Assembly: GCA_036245805.1 (NCBI GenBank)
Contig: BTRK01000002.1
Span: 11,404,689 to 11,468,688 of the forward strand
Reading direction: 5' to 3'
From: Pristionchus mayeri
Lineage: Eukaryota > Nematoda > Chromadorea > Rhabditida > Neodiplogasteridae
Length of the DNA stretch: 64,000 nucleotides
Shown here: positions 1 through 10,882 of the stretch, piece after piece
How positions within the stretch are numbered: the first letter of the stretch is position 1
Layout of the letters: each line of letters opens with the position of its first letter
Made by a program: the position numbers and the translations under genes
Notes under the pieces: model-generated
Told to the model about the DNA's origin: nothing
The model's input: the letters and a program-made list of their open reading frames with translations, nothing else
Database searches by the model: none

Positions 1-2357
1 GCGCGGCGCACACTCTATCCGCCGAAGGCGCGCGCTTTCCCCCGCGGTGACTCATCCGTTCTCTTCCTCTCCTCTTCTCTTTTGTGCTGTTCTGTTCCTT
101 TCTTTTGAGGGAGGCTGAGGGAAAAGGGGTCGATCCTGTGGGCAAACAAGCCTCGAAACGAGGGTAGATGGGAAAAGTCGACGTAACCCTAGGGAACCGC
201 AGACACACCACGCACCAATCGATGGTGCCCCAGAGAAGAGGAGCAGCCTACTTCGCGTCATCCTTCTAGAGAATTCCCTCTAGTCGACGTTCACGCAATT
301 TCCTCCCTTGAATTGGCTCAGAAAATCAGATTCTCCCTTCATTACCGCCTCTTCAGCTCGTCTCGCCCGGTCGGTAAGCTCACTTTTCCCTCGTTTTTCT
401 ACCAAAATGCTCTAGAATCTAGAGTGAGAACGCTTTCATAAGCCGCCTACAAGGCTGACTCAGCGGGGAGTAGGGCACATGCATCGATTGGCCTCACAAT
501 ACCCCTCCTCTCCCTTTCCCTCCCTGATCCTGTCCCTCAATCGCCCCCATTTCTCGAACCACCCAGCTGCTCTAGCCCCATATCTCCTGCTCGAATCTCG
601 ATTACCATCGCACTTTTTGAGCCTCATTCTACCCGTCCTTTCGCTTACAATGGATCGATTTAGGTGAATTTACTACGGTAATTGTGCTCACATTCTCGCA
701 ACATTTCTAGGCTCGCTTAGGTTCCATCCCTCTGTCTTCTGATATGCGCAGAGTTAGGTTCTGATAGGTCTTCTGATATGCGCAGAGTTAGGTTCTGATA
801 GGGTCATGTCAGTTAGCGAGCGGCAACATGAATGTTAGTGAGCCATCGAAGAGTGGTCAGAAATCGATGGTTCCTGGATGTTTTGTCCGCCGATATCCAT
901 CGAATTCCCATTGCGCGCTCAATTTTCTCCCGCGAGTAGGCTGTTTCCAACATTCCCAATATCCGTGAGAATGAAAGAAACGTGCCATTTCTTTCTCTAT
1001 GTGCGCTAAGTCGTCTGAGAAACCTGGAGAGATGCAGGCCTGAGGTGGTAACCGTATGATTCTCTTCAATCTGCACGCTCTCTCGCCCTGTCTGACCGGC
1101 GAATCGCCTGAGGCGTCGTCTTAGAGCTCCCGAATCGATCAGTTCTCACACGATTGCTGCTACTTTTCCTACCCGTTTCTTCTCACTCTCTATTGTTCTG
1201 CGAGAGCGCAAACACTCACCATATCCTATCCGAACATTCTGTTACGTTTGGTCCCCATTTCTGCTCCCGCTGTTCACTTTTCCACTAGAGTTCGCAGTTC
1301 ACTCGATCCTAACTATCCTACACTTCCCTCCTCCTGTTTACAACTAGAATATCGCAGAGAACTAGGTCAGTAGTCAAACATCTCGCACTAACCACCTGTT
1401 GTTGCTCTGAATGACGAGGTAAATTTCGAGGACAATATTGACTATTTTGCTCTGAAATTCTGCTACTCTTCGATCCTATTTTTTCAACTTGCTCAGCCAA
1501 ATTCGAAGGAATGTAGGAATTTAATTCGAAAGTAGCTGCTACTTTTGGGTGTCATCTCCCCCTTTGCTTCTTATTCTTCATGGGGCTACACTTTGGCTGC
1601 TCTACTTCCTCCTTTGGTTTCCATTCGAGAAACGGTAACCGTCTCTTCATTTGTCAAACTATCTCTCCATTTTTTCACATGTATCATTTCCGAATTGGCC
1701 ATTTTAGAACCTTATATATACCTTATATATACCCAGAAATGGGTTCCAAAGTCAATCCCTGACATCGAAAATAAGCAATAAAATGACCAGTTTTAAAACG
1801 ATACCCCTATATTCCGTACTTCAAAATAATTCATCTCCACCGATCCCCAGTCTCTGCAGCTGTAGAATATTATCCCCGCTAATTACTGCTGCGCGCTGGT
1901 CTGCGTCTCTCCAATCCGCACATTCTCTCGCTCAGTCTAACTAGCGAGATATCACGGGAAACGAAGAGAGTGCCTCTCTAGCCGCGTTAATGCATCCTCT
2001 TTCCTGCCGCTCTCCCCTCCTAACTTGTTGCCATCAGACTAGTTCATCCCTCTTCCTGATCATCCACTCACTAGCCACTATCACTGCCTGCTACCCTACG
2101 GAACCGTGCTGACTAATTGACGGCTCTCCTTCAACTGGTTCTCGCCTCTCGCCATGTACCTAGACGATGGGGTTCTCGATCTGTTGCCCTGGCTCCGCCC
2201 CCATTCCCGGCCATTCCTGCCCGTTCTCTACCTAAACCCCGGCGAGGGCTCCCGGCTATTCTCCGGTTCCCTACGCGTACTCGGTGGTGCTACTGGCTCT
2301 GCGCTTCAACGAGTAGACGACGTCTCGACCGCCTTCTACGTCATCACCCTCTCAGCC
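1..2357. other. Intergenic region upstream of the TMEM53-like gene
   Basis: I see no convincing coding exon here. The stretch is moderately GC-rich, with many pyrimidine runs. It carries two consensus AP-1 sites (TGACTCA at 48-54 and 456-462) and a 34-bp direct duplication. Open frames are short, low in complexity and not flanked by good splice sites. An open frame from an ATG at 2154 runs into the first exon of the next gene and could give it a longer N-terminus. Confidence 0.5.
735..802. repeat. 34-bp unit in two perfect tandem copies
   Basis: The unit beginning TCTTCTGATATGCGCAGAG occurs twice head to tail with no mismatch that I can see. It is non-coding and probably a recent slippage or unequal-exchange product. 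Confidence 0.9.
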
Positions 2358-5300
2358 ATGGTGCATTCCAGAGAGAAGAAGAAGAGCCGCGGAGTAGGCT
2401 GCTTTCCCGGCTCCGGCTCTGGTTCCGACACGAAGAAGAAGCGAAGCAGCAAGATGCAGGCTGACGACGTCAAGGTACGGTAGATTGCGGTAACCAGGCT
2501 AATCGATAATTACAGTACTCCGAGCCCGGCACGAAGGGCGTTACCGTGTTCCTGTTCGGCTGGGCCGGCTGCAAGGATCGATACCTGGCCAAGTACTCGG
2601 CGATCTACGAGCAGGCAGGGTGAGAGATTACTGTGGGATTACGGTATTAGCGAGTTATCGAGGACTGGTTTATTTAGCAATAACATTGAGCAATCGTTTG
2701 AGTGCTGCTGGCAAAGTCTAGTTTGGCTGGAGTGTTCGGGCGATTGGCATTGACTCAATACTATTGAGAAAGAGCGCAAGCAAATGATATCGTCTACATT
2801 GCGTAGTCTAGGCGCAAGAGTACGGATGGATCCAGTGAGTAGTTGTGAAATCGTCTTCCATTCTTGTACTGAGCGCCCAATCCCTTCCATAACTGATCAC
2901 TGGAACTGGTGACTGGTCGTATTGCTAGTAACAGCGAAGGACTGTTCGCATTCTGTAGTCAGCATGAGAGTTCGAAATGAGGAAGGTGAATTACGAAATT
3001 TGCTAGTGCATATCATGTCACAATTTTCGCAGATCATACATAGATTAGGAATAGTCAGATGACCATTGCTATAACAATCTAGAACAAGCAAATGCTGAAG
3101 TCTCGCCATGGGAGTGCGATAGGATTCAGAGATCATCATTGAGAGACATCTAGCACTCCTCATTCCGCTCAGTTTCTTCCCAATAGATCAAAGAACTGCT
3201 AACTCGGTAAAATCAGACGATTGTTGCTAATAACAGCCTAGTATATATAAAATTATGTAGTCAGAACCAGAAAAAATGGGGGCGCAGATTGTTTTGCTAC
3301 GTGTTAGTCACGCAGACAGTGTAGATGAGTATCTCAGAGTGGAGAGGTAGCCGCACTCTCTCCGTTTCCCACACTCTCTCGCCTGTTAGAGACTGTAATA
3401 GTTGCTCCTTAGTGTCGTCCCCTCTTGAGAAATAGTGTACTGGAGCGAAGGTTGCGTCATGCCTAGCAAAGAATTAGATCTGATCTCAATCAATCAATGT
3501 TGTTTCCACTCTGGTCTCCCTCAATTTGGCCAAGAAAACGATAGGTCAATGACGATAACGAAATCATGCTAGCCACAAATTGTAAAATGCACAATGCGCC
3601 CCCGCGGTTTATTGGCACTACTGACTCTACAACATCCGTACAGCACAAGTGGTTGCAATTTGCACTCGAACTGCAACAAAAACAAATTGAAAAGCACCAC
3701 TTGGGAAACCTCGGCTACAGTAGCCCTTTACGGGTGCACTACCATACAAAATAAGGGAAAAAGCAGCAATTGGGAAACCTGGGCTACAGTATCCTCTTGC
3801 AGGTACACCACCATCCGGTACACGATGCCCATCGTGCAAGTGAGGGGCTACTTCTCGTACAAGCTGTTCGCGAAGCAGTTCTACGAACGGGTATTCGCCG
3901 ATGGAACACTCAAGCCGGACCAGATTGTCTGGTGAGCTGTTGATCTTTGATCTTCGAACGTCGAATATCCCAACTATATCTATCGCACCCTTCGAAGCTC
4001 TTGCTCGTCGATTACTGACATAACGTAGTGGATTGTGGTCTAGCATGGTGGAAATGCTGCGAGAAATTTCGAACAAAGTCGCTGTGGTCCCTGGCTAGAA
4101 CGTGTAGAACACAAGGGTGCGGGTTAGTTTGATCCTTGATTGAGAAGCGACATATATCAATGAGCAATCACCCAAACTAAAACTGAGGTTGATAATTTGA
4201 ATTCGTGCAACGAATTGAGCGCTAGATGCTCACTACAATGTGGGCCCTCTTTTACCTTGCTGAATAGATCGCGATCCTTCACTTGCTTGCTTAGCTAGGA
4301 GTAGATCAGCGGGAAACCAGAGCATCTTTGCTAAATGACGACCTTCCGTTGCTCCCTGAAGCTCTTTCCTAGGAGAGAGCACGAGAAACGGAGAGATGAT
4401 TAATACAAATCGGCAATCGGGGCTGCAGTTCGCTAGAGGGCGCGGTGCGAGTTCAAGGAAGAACCATTCATCAGTTGCTCCTTTGCTAAATGGCCACTGC
4501 ACACTCACCTCCGAGAGCATGGGAAATGAAGGGACGGGGCCAACCCATCGTGCTTTGGAAGGCTACAATTCACTACAGCGTGTAGATATAGTGCAAGGGG
4601 AACGGTTGATCAACACCAGTTGCGTCTTTGCTGAATACTCCCTCTGCACAGCCCGCTGACATCCCCCAGATCTTACGTAAACTATAAAAGAAATCGCTGA
4701 CCGCCGAGATAACATGGGAAACGAAGAGACGGGTTATCCCTCTCGAGGTTGCAATTCGCTAGATAGACGGGGGAAAGGATGAGAGAGAAGCAGAGAGATC
4801 GCGATCAGAACAACAGCGCTTTTTTTATTGCTGAAACCGGGAGGGGGGCGAAGAAAAACACAGTGGAGAAAAAGGTTTTGTTGAGTTTCAAAGAGCTGTC
4901 AAATGTTTTCCCAAAATAAAAGAGATGATGATGAATGGAGTTATACTATTAGGTTGAACAGAAAGTCTTTATAAACTTTTTATTTCAATTCTTCTGACAA
5001 TAAAGCGCAAGAGCGAAATCAAACGTATGCACCATTGTTATCTACGACAAATCTCCAACGTTCAGGCAACTTATGGATTCCCTCCTTATAGAACCCATCT
5101 CGGCGCGAATCAAAATATTGCTTGAGTGCGGCCTCGATCGCCCCACGGGAAGTGAAGGATCTCTGATCGAGATGACGGGTCAGATCCGAGAACAACCAAT
5201 CATCCGAAGGGGCCAAGCCAGGAGAATACGGTGTATGAGGGAGAACCATCCAGCCATATTTGGACAGCTCCTGCTTGACCTGCCGTACAACATGGGGTCG

Positions 5301-8300
5301 GGCGTTATCGTGTTGATAGTACACTTTCTTGCCGTTCAGGGCAGATTGTGCGGATTTTTTCTTGAGATTCCGTAGTTGTTTAGTGTAGATATATCCAGTA
5401 ATTATCCGCTTCTCGGGTAGGAGCTCCCAGTAAATCGGGCCATCCACTCCCCACCAGGCAGAGAGCAAGATTTTCATAGGGTGAAGGTCAGGCTTTGCGA
5501 CGTCCTGTGGGGTCTCATTGGCATCCACCCACTGTGCCTTCCTATGGTGATTCTCATAGCAGACCCACTTATCGACCCCTGTTATGAGACGGTCCACCCA
5601 TCGATCTCCAGCGTGAAGAGTGAGTAGAGAAAGGGAATCGTCGACACGGTGGTCAAACTGGTCTTGGGTCAATTTGTGGGGTATGAAACGGCCTAGCTTC
5701 TTCTTCTTGCCAATGGAGACCAATCATTTTACGATGGTGCTTTGCGATACCCCAAGTGTGGCTGCCATGTCGCGGGTATTTGGAAAGGATCCAATTCCAC
5801 TACGATCCGTAGCGCATCCAAATCCAGCTCGGGTGGCCTCCCAGACCGGTCATGATCATCCATGGAAAAGTCCCCCTTCTCGAAGAGTTGGTACCAATTG
5901 CGCATGTCTGGTAGTGAGTGGCATATGAATCGTACACTTCAGCCAACTGACGTTCCTATTCCTTCATTGTAGTGTGAGAGAGGAATACGAATAACAGAAC
6001 GTTACGGATGTGCAAGGCCGTGTGAACAAACATCGTGATCTTACTAGTAGCAGAATGAAAGGCGTGGAATGGGGAGTTGTTGACCACATAGTCCCTTTGT
6101 CATTTGTTATTCACTAGAGGCGAGGGAACACCAAAGGTCTCGTGCACTGAGCAGTGATCGAGCAAAACAGTTTATAAAGACTTTCTGTTCAACCTAATAA
6201 TAGAAAAAAACAAAAATCCTCAATGCTTTCATAGACTTCGATTTCTCTTCGTTGGTCCAATTCAATGATCTTTGCACTTTGATCTCTGATCTTTGATCCT
6301 GCAGGCACGTATTCTCGATGAACGGGTGCTCGATGTGGACTGCCCTCTGGGGACAGCTGCTCAAGCTGAAGAGGGATGACATCATCGAAGCCAGCAAGGG
6401 CGTCATCTTCGATAGGTGAAGATTATCTCAGATCTTTCGAAAGCTGATCATGTACGTAGGAAAAGAGTAGATTGAAGCTCTGATCCGGGTGGAAGTGGTC
6501 CCTGATAGCTGTTCGTGTGTGATAAAACGCCACTTTCATGAGCTAATTTTTGAAATAGAACAATTATGAATTGGTCAAATTTGATCTGTGAATTCAGTCT
6601 GAGATGAGCATAAAAAAGAGAAAAGAGCAAAGATCGATCCTCTTTAATCACATCCTGTGAATTTCCATGGTGTCGGGAGCTGTGGAAGAATCCTGCCTGA
6701 TCTCTAATCCCTGATCTTTAATCCCTGATCTCTGATCTCTCAGTGCTCCTGCCTTCGTCCGTCCCGATCAGTCTGCTCGCGCCATCTCCATGTCCTCGCT
6801 GCCGGCGCCCGAGTTCAACGCTGCCGTTAGGTAATTTTGAAAAATATTTTCGAAAATCGAAACTCCACCCTTTTCCTAACTAGTCTAATTAAGAGAGTCG
6901 TACCGCGCGGCGCTGCTACTCTACTTCGCCTCTCATCACGCGATGGTCTGGGTGAGCACTTTAATTAGTGTAATTAGTAAATCCAAACGCTTAATTTCGA
7001 TAATGAAGCAATTTTATTTTCTTCTACGAATTACCCAAACGGTAAGCCTTTCATGGCATGTATGTAGCACAGATTATTCAGTGAAAGTGCCAATTCACGA
7101 TTGAGCGAGAAGAATACATTTATCATAAGATAAATAAATAAATAAGCCAATTAATTATAATCTATAATCCAGCTCCGCTCGCACGTTGAGCCGCGCGTGT
7201 GGGAGAAGAACTTCTCCTACTGCCACCTGCAGGAGATGGAGATTCCCAAGTGAGTGATCTTTGATCGTATTTCTAGTTTGATCTCTGATCTGTGTAGTTT
7301 GATTTTTGTAGGTTCTAGGTTGATCTCTATAGTCTGGTATCTGAAGTTTGTTCTCTGATGATGTAGTTTACTCTTTAATCTTTTTCGTTTATTAGTAGAT
7401 CTCTGTAGTTTGAACTCTGTAGTTTGTAGTCTTATCGTTGATCCCTGCAGGAACGCGCTCTTCATCTACTCGGAGGCGGACGAGATCTGCTCCGCGGAGA
7501 GCATCGAGAAGATTATCGATCGACAGGCGGCCAAGGACGATACCGAGGTATACGGTAGTCCAATACTGTGGATGATGTCAATCGATTAATGTTGTTTTTT
7601 TTGCCATCAAATTCTTCACTGCACTAATTTCGGAATTTGTTGCTCCCCGAAGAAATTTTGAAACACATTTGCTCCTATGAAAATTCAAATAAGTTGTTTC
7701 AATTTCCGTTTGATTCTTGACAGACTTATGCTAGGGCATGCATGCAGAATAGACAAGCCTTTCTAAGATCAACCTGTCATCCCTTAATATCTTAATCAGG
7801 GCAATGAAGACTAAAGATCAAAGATCAAATATCAATCTCTCCAGATTCACTCGCTCAAGCTGCCTGCCTCGCCGCACTGCGCACACCTGCGCACTCATCC
7901 CGATACGTACACGGTGAGCATTTCGACATATCGTCTACAATAACCCTCATTCATCCTCGTTTGCTATCGACAATTGAACATATTTTTTTCTAAAGTGATC
8001 TCTTCTTTTGCACTGCAGGTCGGAAAATTTGTGACTACATAGACCTTATGATGACTACAGTACCCCTCCCTCTTTTCCAATCACCAATTCATCTCCTCCA
8101 GGCCACCTGCATTCGCTTCGTGGCGGAGCAGGACGCGGCCGAGGAGACTCTCCCTCCTTCCGTCACCGATCCGGCCTACAAACTCGTCAAAACCGGCAAT
8201 GTCGAGAGCCGGGAAGTGGACGCGCTGGCTCCGGCTCTGGCCGACCTGGTCCTGGAGCAGCAGCCGGTTCCGGTCCCGCAGCAGCTGCAGCAGCCGCAGA

Positions 8301-8314
8301 CTGTCGCTGTCTGA
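2358..8314 (+). CDS. TMEM53-like (DUF829) alpha/beta-hydrolase-fold protein, ten exons
   Basis: Exons read as 2358-2474, 2516-2619, 3803-3931, 6305-6415, 6744-6830, 6894-6951, 7173-7249, 7451-7547, 7845-7913 and 8102-8314. Together they give 353 aa in one consistent frame with GT/AG borders. Exon 2 holds VFLFGWAGCKDRYLAKYSAI, the family hallmark (GWGGCKDKNLAKYSAIY in vertebrate TMEM53), followed by the expected YTTIRYTMP. A hydrolase-like triad is visible: Ser in HVFSMNGC (exon 4), Asp in YSEADEIC (exon 8) and His in PHCAHLRTHPDTYT (exon 9). TMEM53 proteins are nuclear-envelope/ER membrane proteins; the enzyme activity is not settled. The first 39 residues are basic and Gly/Ser-rich, and the last exon adds a Gln/Pro-rich tail not usual for the family. 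The start at 2358 is chosen because it directly precedes the exon in frame; an in-frame ATG at 2154 would add 68 residues. Intron 3 hosts a mariner. Confidence 0.9.
3701..3814 (+). repeat. Tandem copy of an intron end plus start of exon 3
   Basis: The block 3701-3747 (TTGGGAAACCTCGGCTACAG and on) repeats at 3770-3814. The second copy contains the real acceptor and the first codons of exon 3 of the TMEM53-like gene. In the first copy the acceptor reads TTTACGGGTG instead of CTTGCAGGTA, so it is a dead duplicate of the intron-exon border. Confidence 0.7.
4952..6194 (-). mobile_element. Mariner-family DNA transposon, 1243 bp, full ends
   Basis: Both ends carry the same inverted repeat of about 26 bp, starting GGTTGAACAGAAAGTCTTTA. 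The element is flanked by TA on both sides (4950-4951 and 6195-6196), the mariner/Tc1 target duplication. The length and a minus-strand transposase frame fit a mariner. It lies wholly inside intron 3 of the TMEM53-like gene, in antisense orientation. Intact termini around a broken transposase suggest a non-autonomous but recognisable copy. Confidence 0.93.
5019..5786 (-). pseudogene. Mariner transposase, broken
   Basis: The minus strand encodes the catalytic region of a mariner transposase. YYQHDNARPHV holds the second Asp and YSPGLAPSDDWLFSDL the third. The first motif reads ITGVDKWV, whereas the family normally has TGDE, so the first catalytic Asp seems replaced. Just upstream a helix-turn-helix segment (DMAATLGVSQSTIVK) is in the same frame but separated from the rest by TGA, and no ATG opens the long frame. 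Farther upstream the frame is not continuous. The protein is therefore not expected to be active. It is about 235 codons after the stop, against roughly 345 for a complete mariner transposase. Confidence 0.88.
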
Positions 8315-8578
8315 TGATGAAGCTTTAGTGAATCTTCCCCGGTTACTGTAGCCAAGGATTACTGTATCCCCTTCTTTCCGAGACCATCTCACCCAGTGAT
8401 ACGACCCTTCCCGTTGTGTAACTCATTCTGGTCATGCTTACCTGTCGCCTTCTACACTGCTTTATCCATCTTTACCGTAACCTACCGTAGCTAGGAGAAT
8501 TTCATTTCTCGATAGTCATCCCTGTCCCTCCCGCATAATACCGTACTTGTGAGCACAATCATTCCAGCTTTCGCCGAG

Positions 8579-8584
8579 AATAAA
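8579..8584 (+). terminator. Polyadenylation signal AATAAA of the TMEM53-like gene
   Basis: A canonical AATAAA lies 265 bp after the stop codon at 8314, on the same strand, with no other gene between. Confidence 0.6.
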
Positions 8585-8683
8585 GAGTATGAATTATCAT
8601 GTGCTGCACTAGGAAAACAATGACGTTATGGTACTATTCTGAGTCTACATGACTACGTGCAAAGCAGATGTCTTTGCAGTAGT

Positions 8684-8790
8684 GTTCGAGAAACGAAACC
8701 ACGCTCTCTTCATTCTACACACTCTCTCGCTGATCGACCGGTCGAGATAGTGTGTAAAATGAAGAGAGCGTGATATCGTTTCTCGAACTC
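8684..8790. repeat. Palindromic MITE-like repeat, CTCTCTCGC family
   Basis: The two arms GTTCGAGAAACGAAACCACG and its near complement flank a core with CACACTCTCTCGC and GCGAGATAGTGTGT. The whole can fold into a hairpin of about 50 bp per arm. Related hairpins recur through the window. Confidence 0.85.
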
Positions 8791-10011
8791 TACTTTGCAG
8801 CATTGAAAAGAGTCCACAATAACGAGAATTGCTCTATCATCATTGAATTGCAAGAAAGGAAAAGACTCAAGAGATCACATTGAGTCCACCAAACCTTGAA
8901 ATCCTTCGAGAGATATAAATATGATGATGCCGGCAGATTTTTAGTAACTAAGGTTCATTCGCATAACTCATTATTTTTGTTTTTAGCTTATTTTTTGCCA
9001 TTTTCTCATCTCTCTAGTAGAGATTCGCAAGAGATTGGTCTATTCATTGTTCGTTATCTGTAGCCCGTCAGACTGGCGAGAGAGCACGTAGAATGAAGAG
9101 AGTCATGTCATCACTACTCGTAGGTGATAGAGCGCCTGGAATGGAGAGAGTCTTCAGTCTTGTTTTTGGTCTCTGCGATATTCGATGAGCTCGTGAATAT
9201 CACGGGACAAAGCGAATAATCATTAAAGAGCGGTGCCCATGGTGATTTTTTTATCATCACCTTCGATTGAATACTGTTTTCGCCGGGCTCAGTCTCTCCT
9301 AAAACTGTGATAATTCTAGTTCTACTGAGCGATTTCACGAATCAGTGAAGTTAGTTTGATGCGAGTTATGGTAATGCGGCCGTTGCCGAAATGTCACTCT
9401 CCCTACATTTTGTTTCCGGCTCTAATTCCTGTATTCTGTTTGAGGTTTAATCTGTGTTGATCGGAGAAGCAAAATTAAGAAGATCTGAACTTTTTAAGTT
9501 ATTTTGTGCAACCAAGACGATGTTTTCAACACTAGGGTTTTTTAGCAATTGCCATCCCTCCGTGATGCATTTCTAATTATGATAATCAATTATTTTAGCG
9601 TGGGCTGATCCAGGTTCAAATTTGAAGGTTGATTATCTCATCACGCACACGATCATCGTCCTCATCCTCGCTCCTCCGCTCTTCGTGCACTTCTGAAACA
9701 CAATCTGAAAACAGGTCTGACACGCCGCGCGTCCCGCCGAACACTACCGTAACCTTTCCAGCCGCAAACAAACGCTCATCAATCTTAGCTGCGGAATCCA
9801 AAAGGCATTTGCTCTGATCTATGCCCAGTGGTTTGCGGTACTGCAAAGCCCTCTTCATACTTCTCTAGGCAGAGTAACGAGAGATCACGCGAAATGAAGG
9901 GAGTGCTCGCGTTCCTTTGTCCCCTCTCTCCCTAAATTGCCGTCTGACCTCGCTCAGGTCTAGTCATCGCCTTTGAATCTTCCCCCCTTCACTGATAAGC
10001 TCTTTGAAACC

Positions 10012-10083
10012 CCGTCTCTCCTTATTTCACACACTCTATCGCCACTCTAGTCGACGAGAGAGCACGTAAACGGAAGAGACTGT
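10012..10083. repeat. Palindromic repeat, CTCTCTCGC family
   Basis: TCTCTCCTTATTTCACACAC on the left is mirrored by the CGAGAGAGCACGTAAACGGA arm on the right around a short loop (CCACTCTAGT). Confidence 0.65.
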
Positions 10084-10560
10084 GATAGCGTGATAGAGAG
10101 GAAGGAAGAGGGAGGAGGGATGGGGGACGAGGATGTGAAGATGTGAAGGTTAATGAAGGCCTCAAATCACGAGGTTTCCTCTCCTTCCCATCCATTAACG
10201 TGCTTACAAGCATTTAATCGGAAAAAGGTCTGACACGCCGCGCGTCCCACCGAACACTACCGTAACCTTGCCTGGTCCTACCCCCGCAAATATGTTCGTT
10301 TGTTCTCAAACCCAACTTGCTAGAGCGAGAAGAATGTGAAAAGAGAGCGAAGTGGATGAGATAGAGATAGGAAGGACGGTAGGCACTAAGTCAATAAACT
10401 TTCGCCCTCCTCACTCACACACCATCCATCGTAATCGACGATTACTAATTCACACTAGCGCACACTGCACCTCGCGCACCGACCTGCCCCGAGGGCACAC
10501 ACATCCTGGTCTGGTTCCGCCGCGTCTCTCCTTTGCTCTATCTCTCTCGCTCTCCCGCGG

Positions 10561-10568
10561 TGACGTCA
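10561..10568. promoter_or_regulatory. Perfect CRE (TGACGTCA) upstream of jun
   Basis: This palindromic ATF/CREB-Jun site lies 315 bp before the first jun start codon, in a GC-rich segment. Vertebrate c-jun promoters have a similar site bound by Jun/ATF dimers. Control of jun by its own product here is inference. Confidence 0.6.
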
Positions 10569-10714
10569 CCCCTCGCTGAATCGATTTCGCTCGCTCTCAG
10601 TGGAGAATGATTCAACGGGGGACAGAGAGCGGCGGCGAGGGAGGGGAGGGGAGCGAGAGAGCGGAGAGGGAGAAGGAGTGAAAGTGAAAGACATTGGTGG
10701 AGAGAGACGGGGAG

Positions 10715-10721
10715 TGAGTCA
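10715..10721 (+). promoter_or_regulatory. AP-1 site TGAGTCA upstream of jun
   Basis: A consensus TRE lies 162 bp before the first jun ATG, next to pyrimidine-rich DNA typical of a 5' leader or proximal promoter. Confidence 0.5.
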
Positions 10722-10882
10722 CACCACACACTTCTCTCTTCCTTCCCCCTCCTCTCCCCCACTCATCTAACTCATCCCCCATAACATTCCACTGCTCTTT
10801 GGTCTTTCCGAGAACCGTCAATTGACTCCTCCTAATCACCGGTGCTGGTTCCAGGGGCAGAAAGCCGGTTCCGGAACCAGAG

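Larger units (their letters stand above)
8585..10560. other. Intergenic spacer between the TMEM53-like gene and jun
   Basis: No convincing gene. It holds several copies of the short palindromic repeat family with CACTCTCTCGC cores (near 8690, 9060 and 10030). A block at 9714-9761 is repeated almost exactly at 10225-10272 (GGTCTGACACGCCGCGCGTC). A minus-strand open segment 9760-9858 followed by a GT could be a lost exon, but I cannot link it to any family. Confidence 0.5.

Noticed and set aside
479..667. Open frame before the TMEM53-like gene
   Set aside because: Low-complexity Pro/Ser/Leu translation of pyrimidine-rich DNA, no splice context, no recognisable motif.
9616..9858. Minus-strand frame starting MKRALQYRKPLGID with a GT after KIDERLFAAGK
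   Set aside because: The GT is followed by a block that is duplicated 500 bp away (10225), and no partner exon or family was found; kept only as a note in the spacer.
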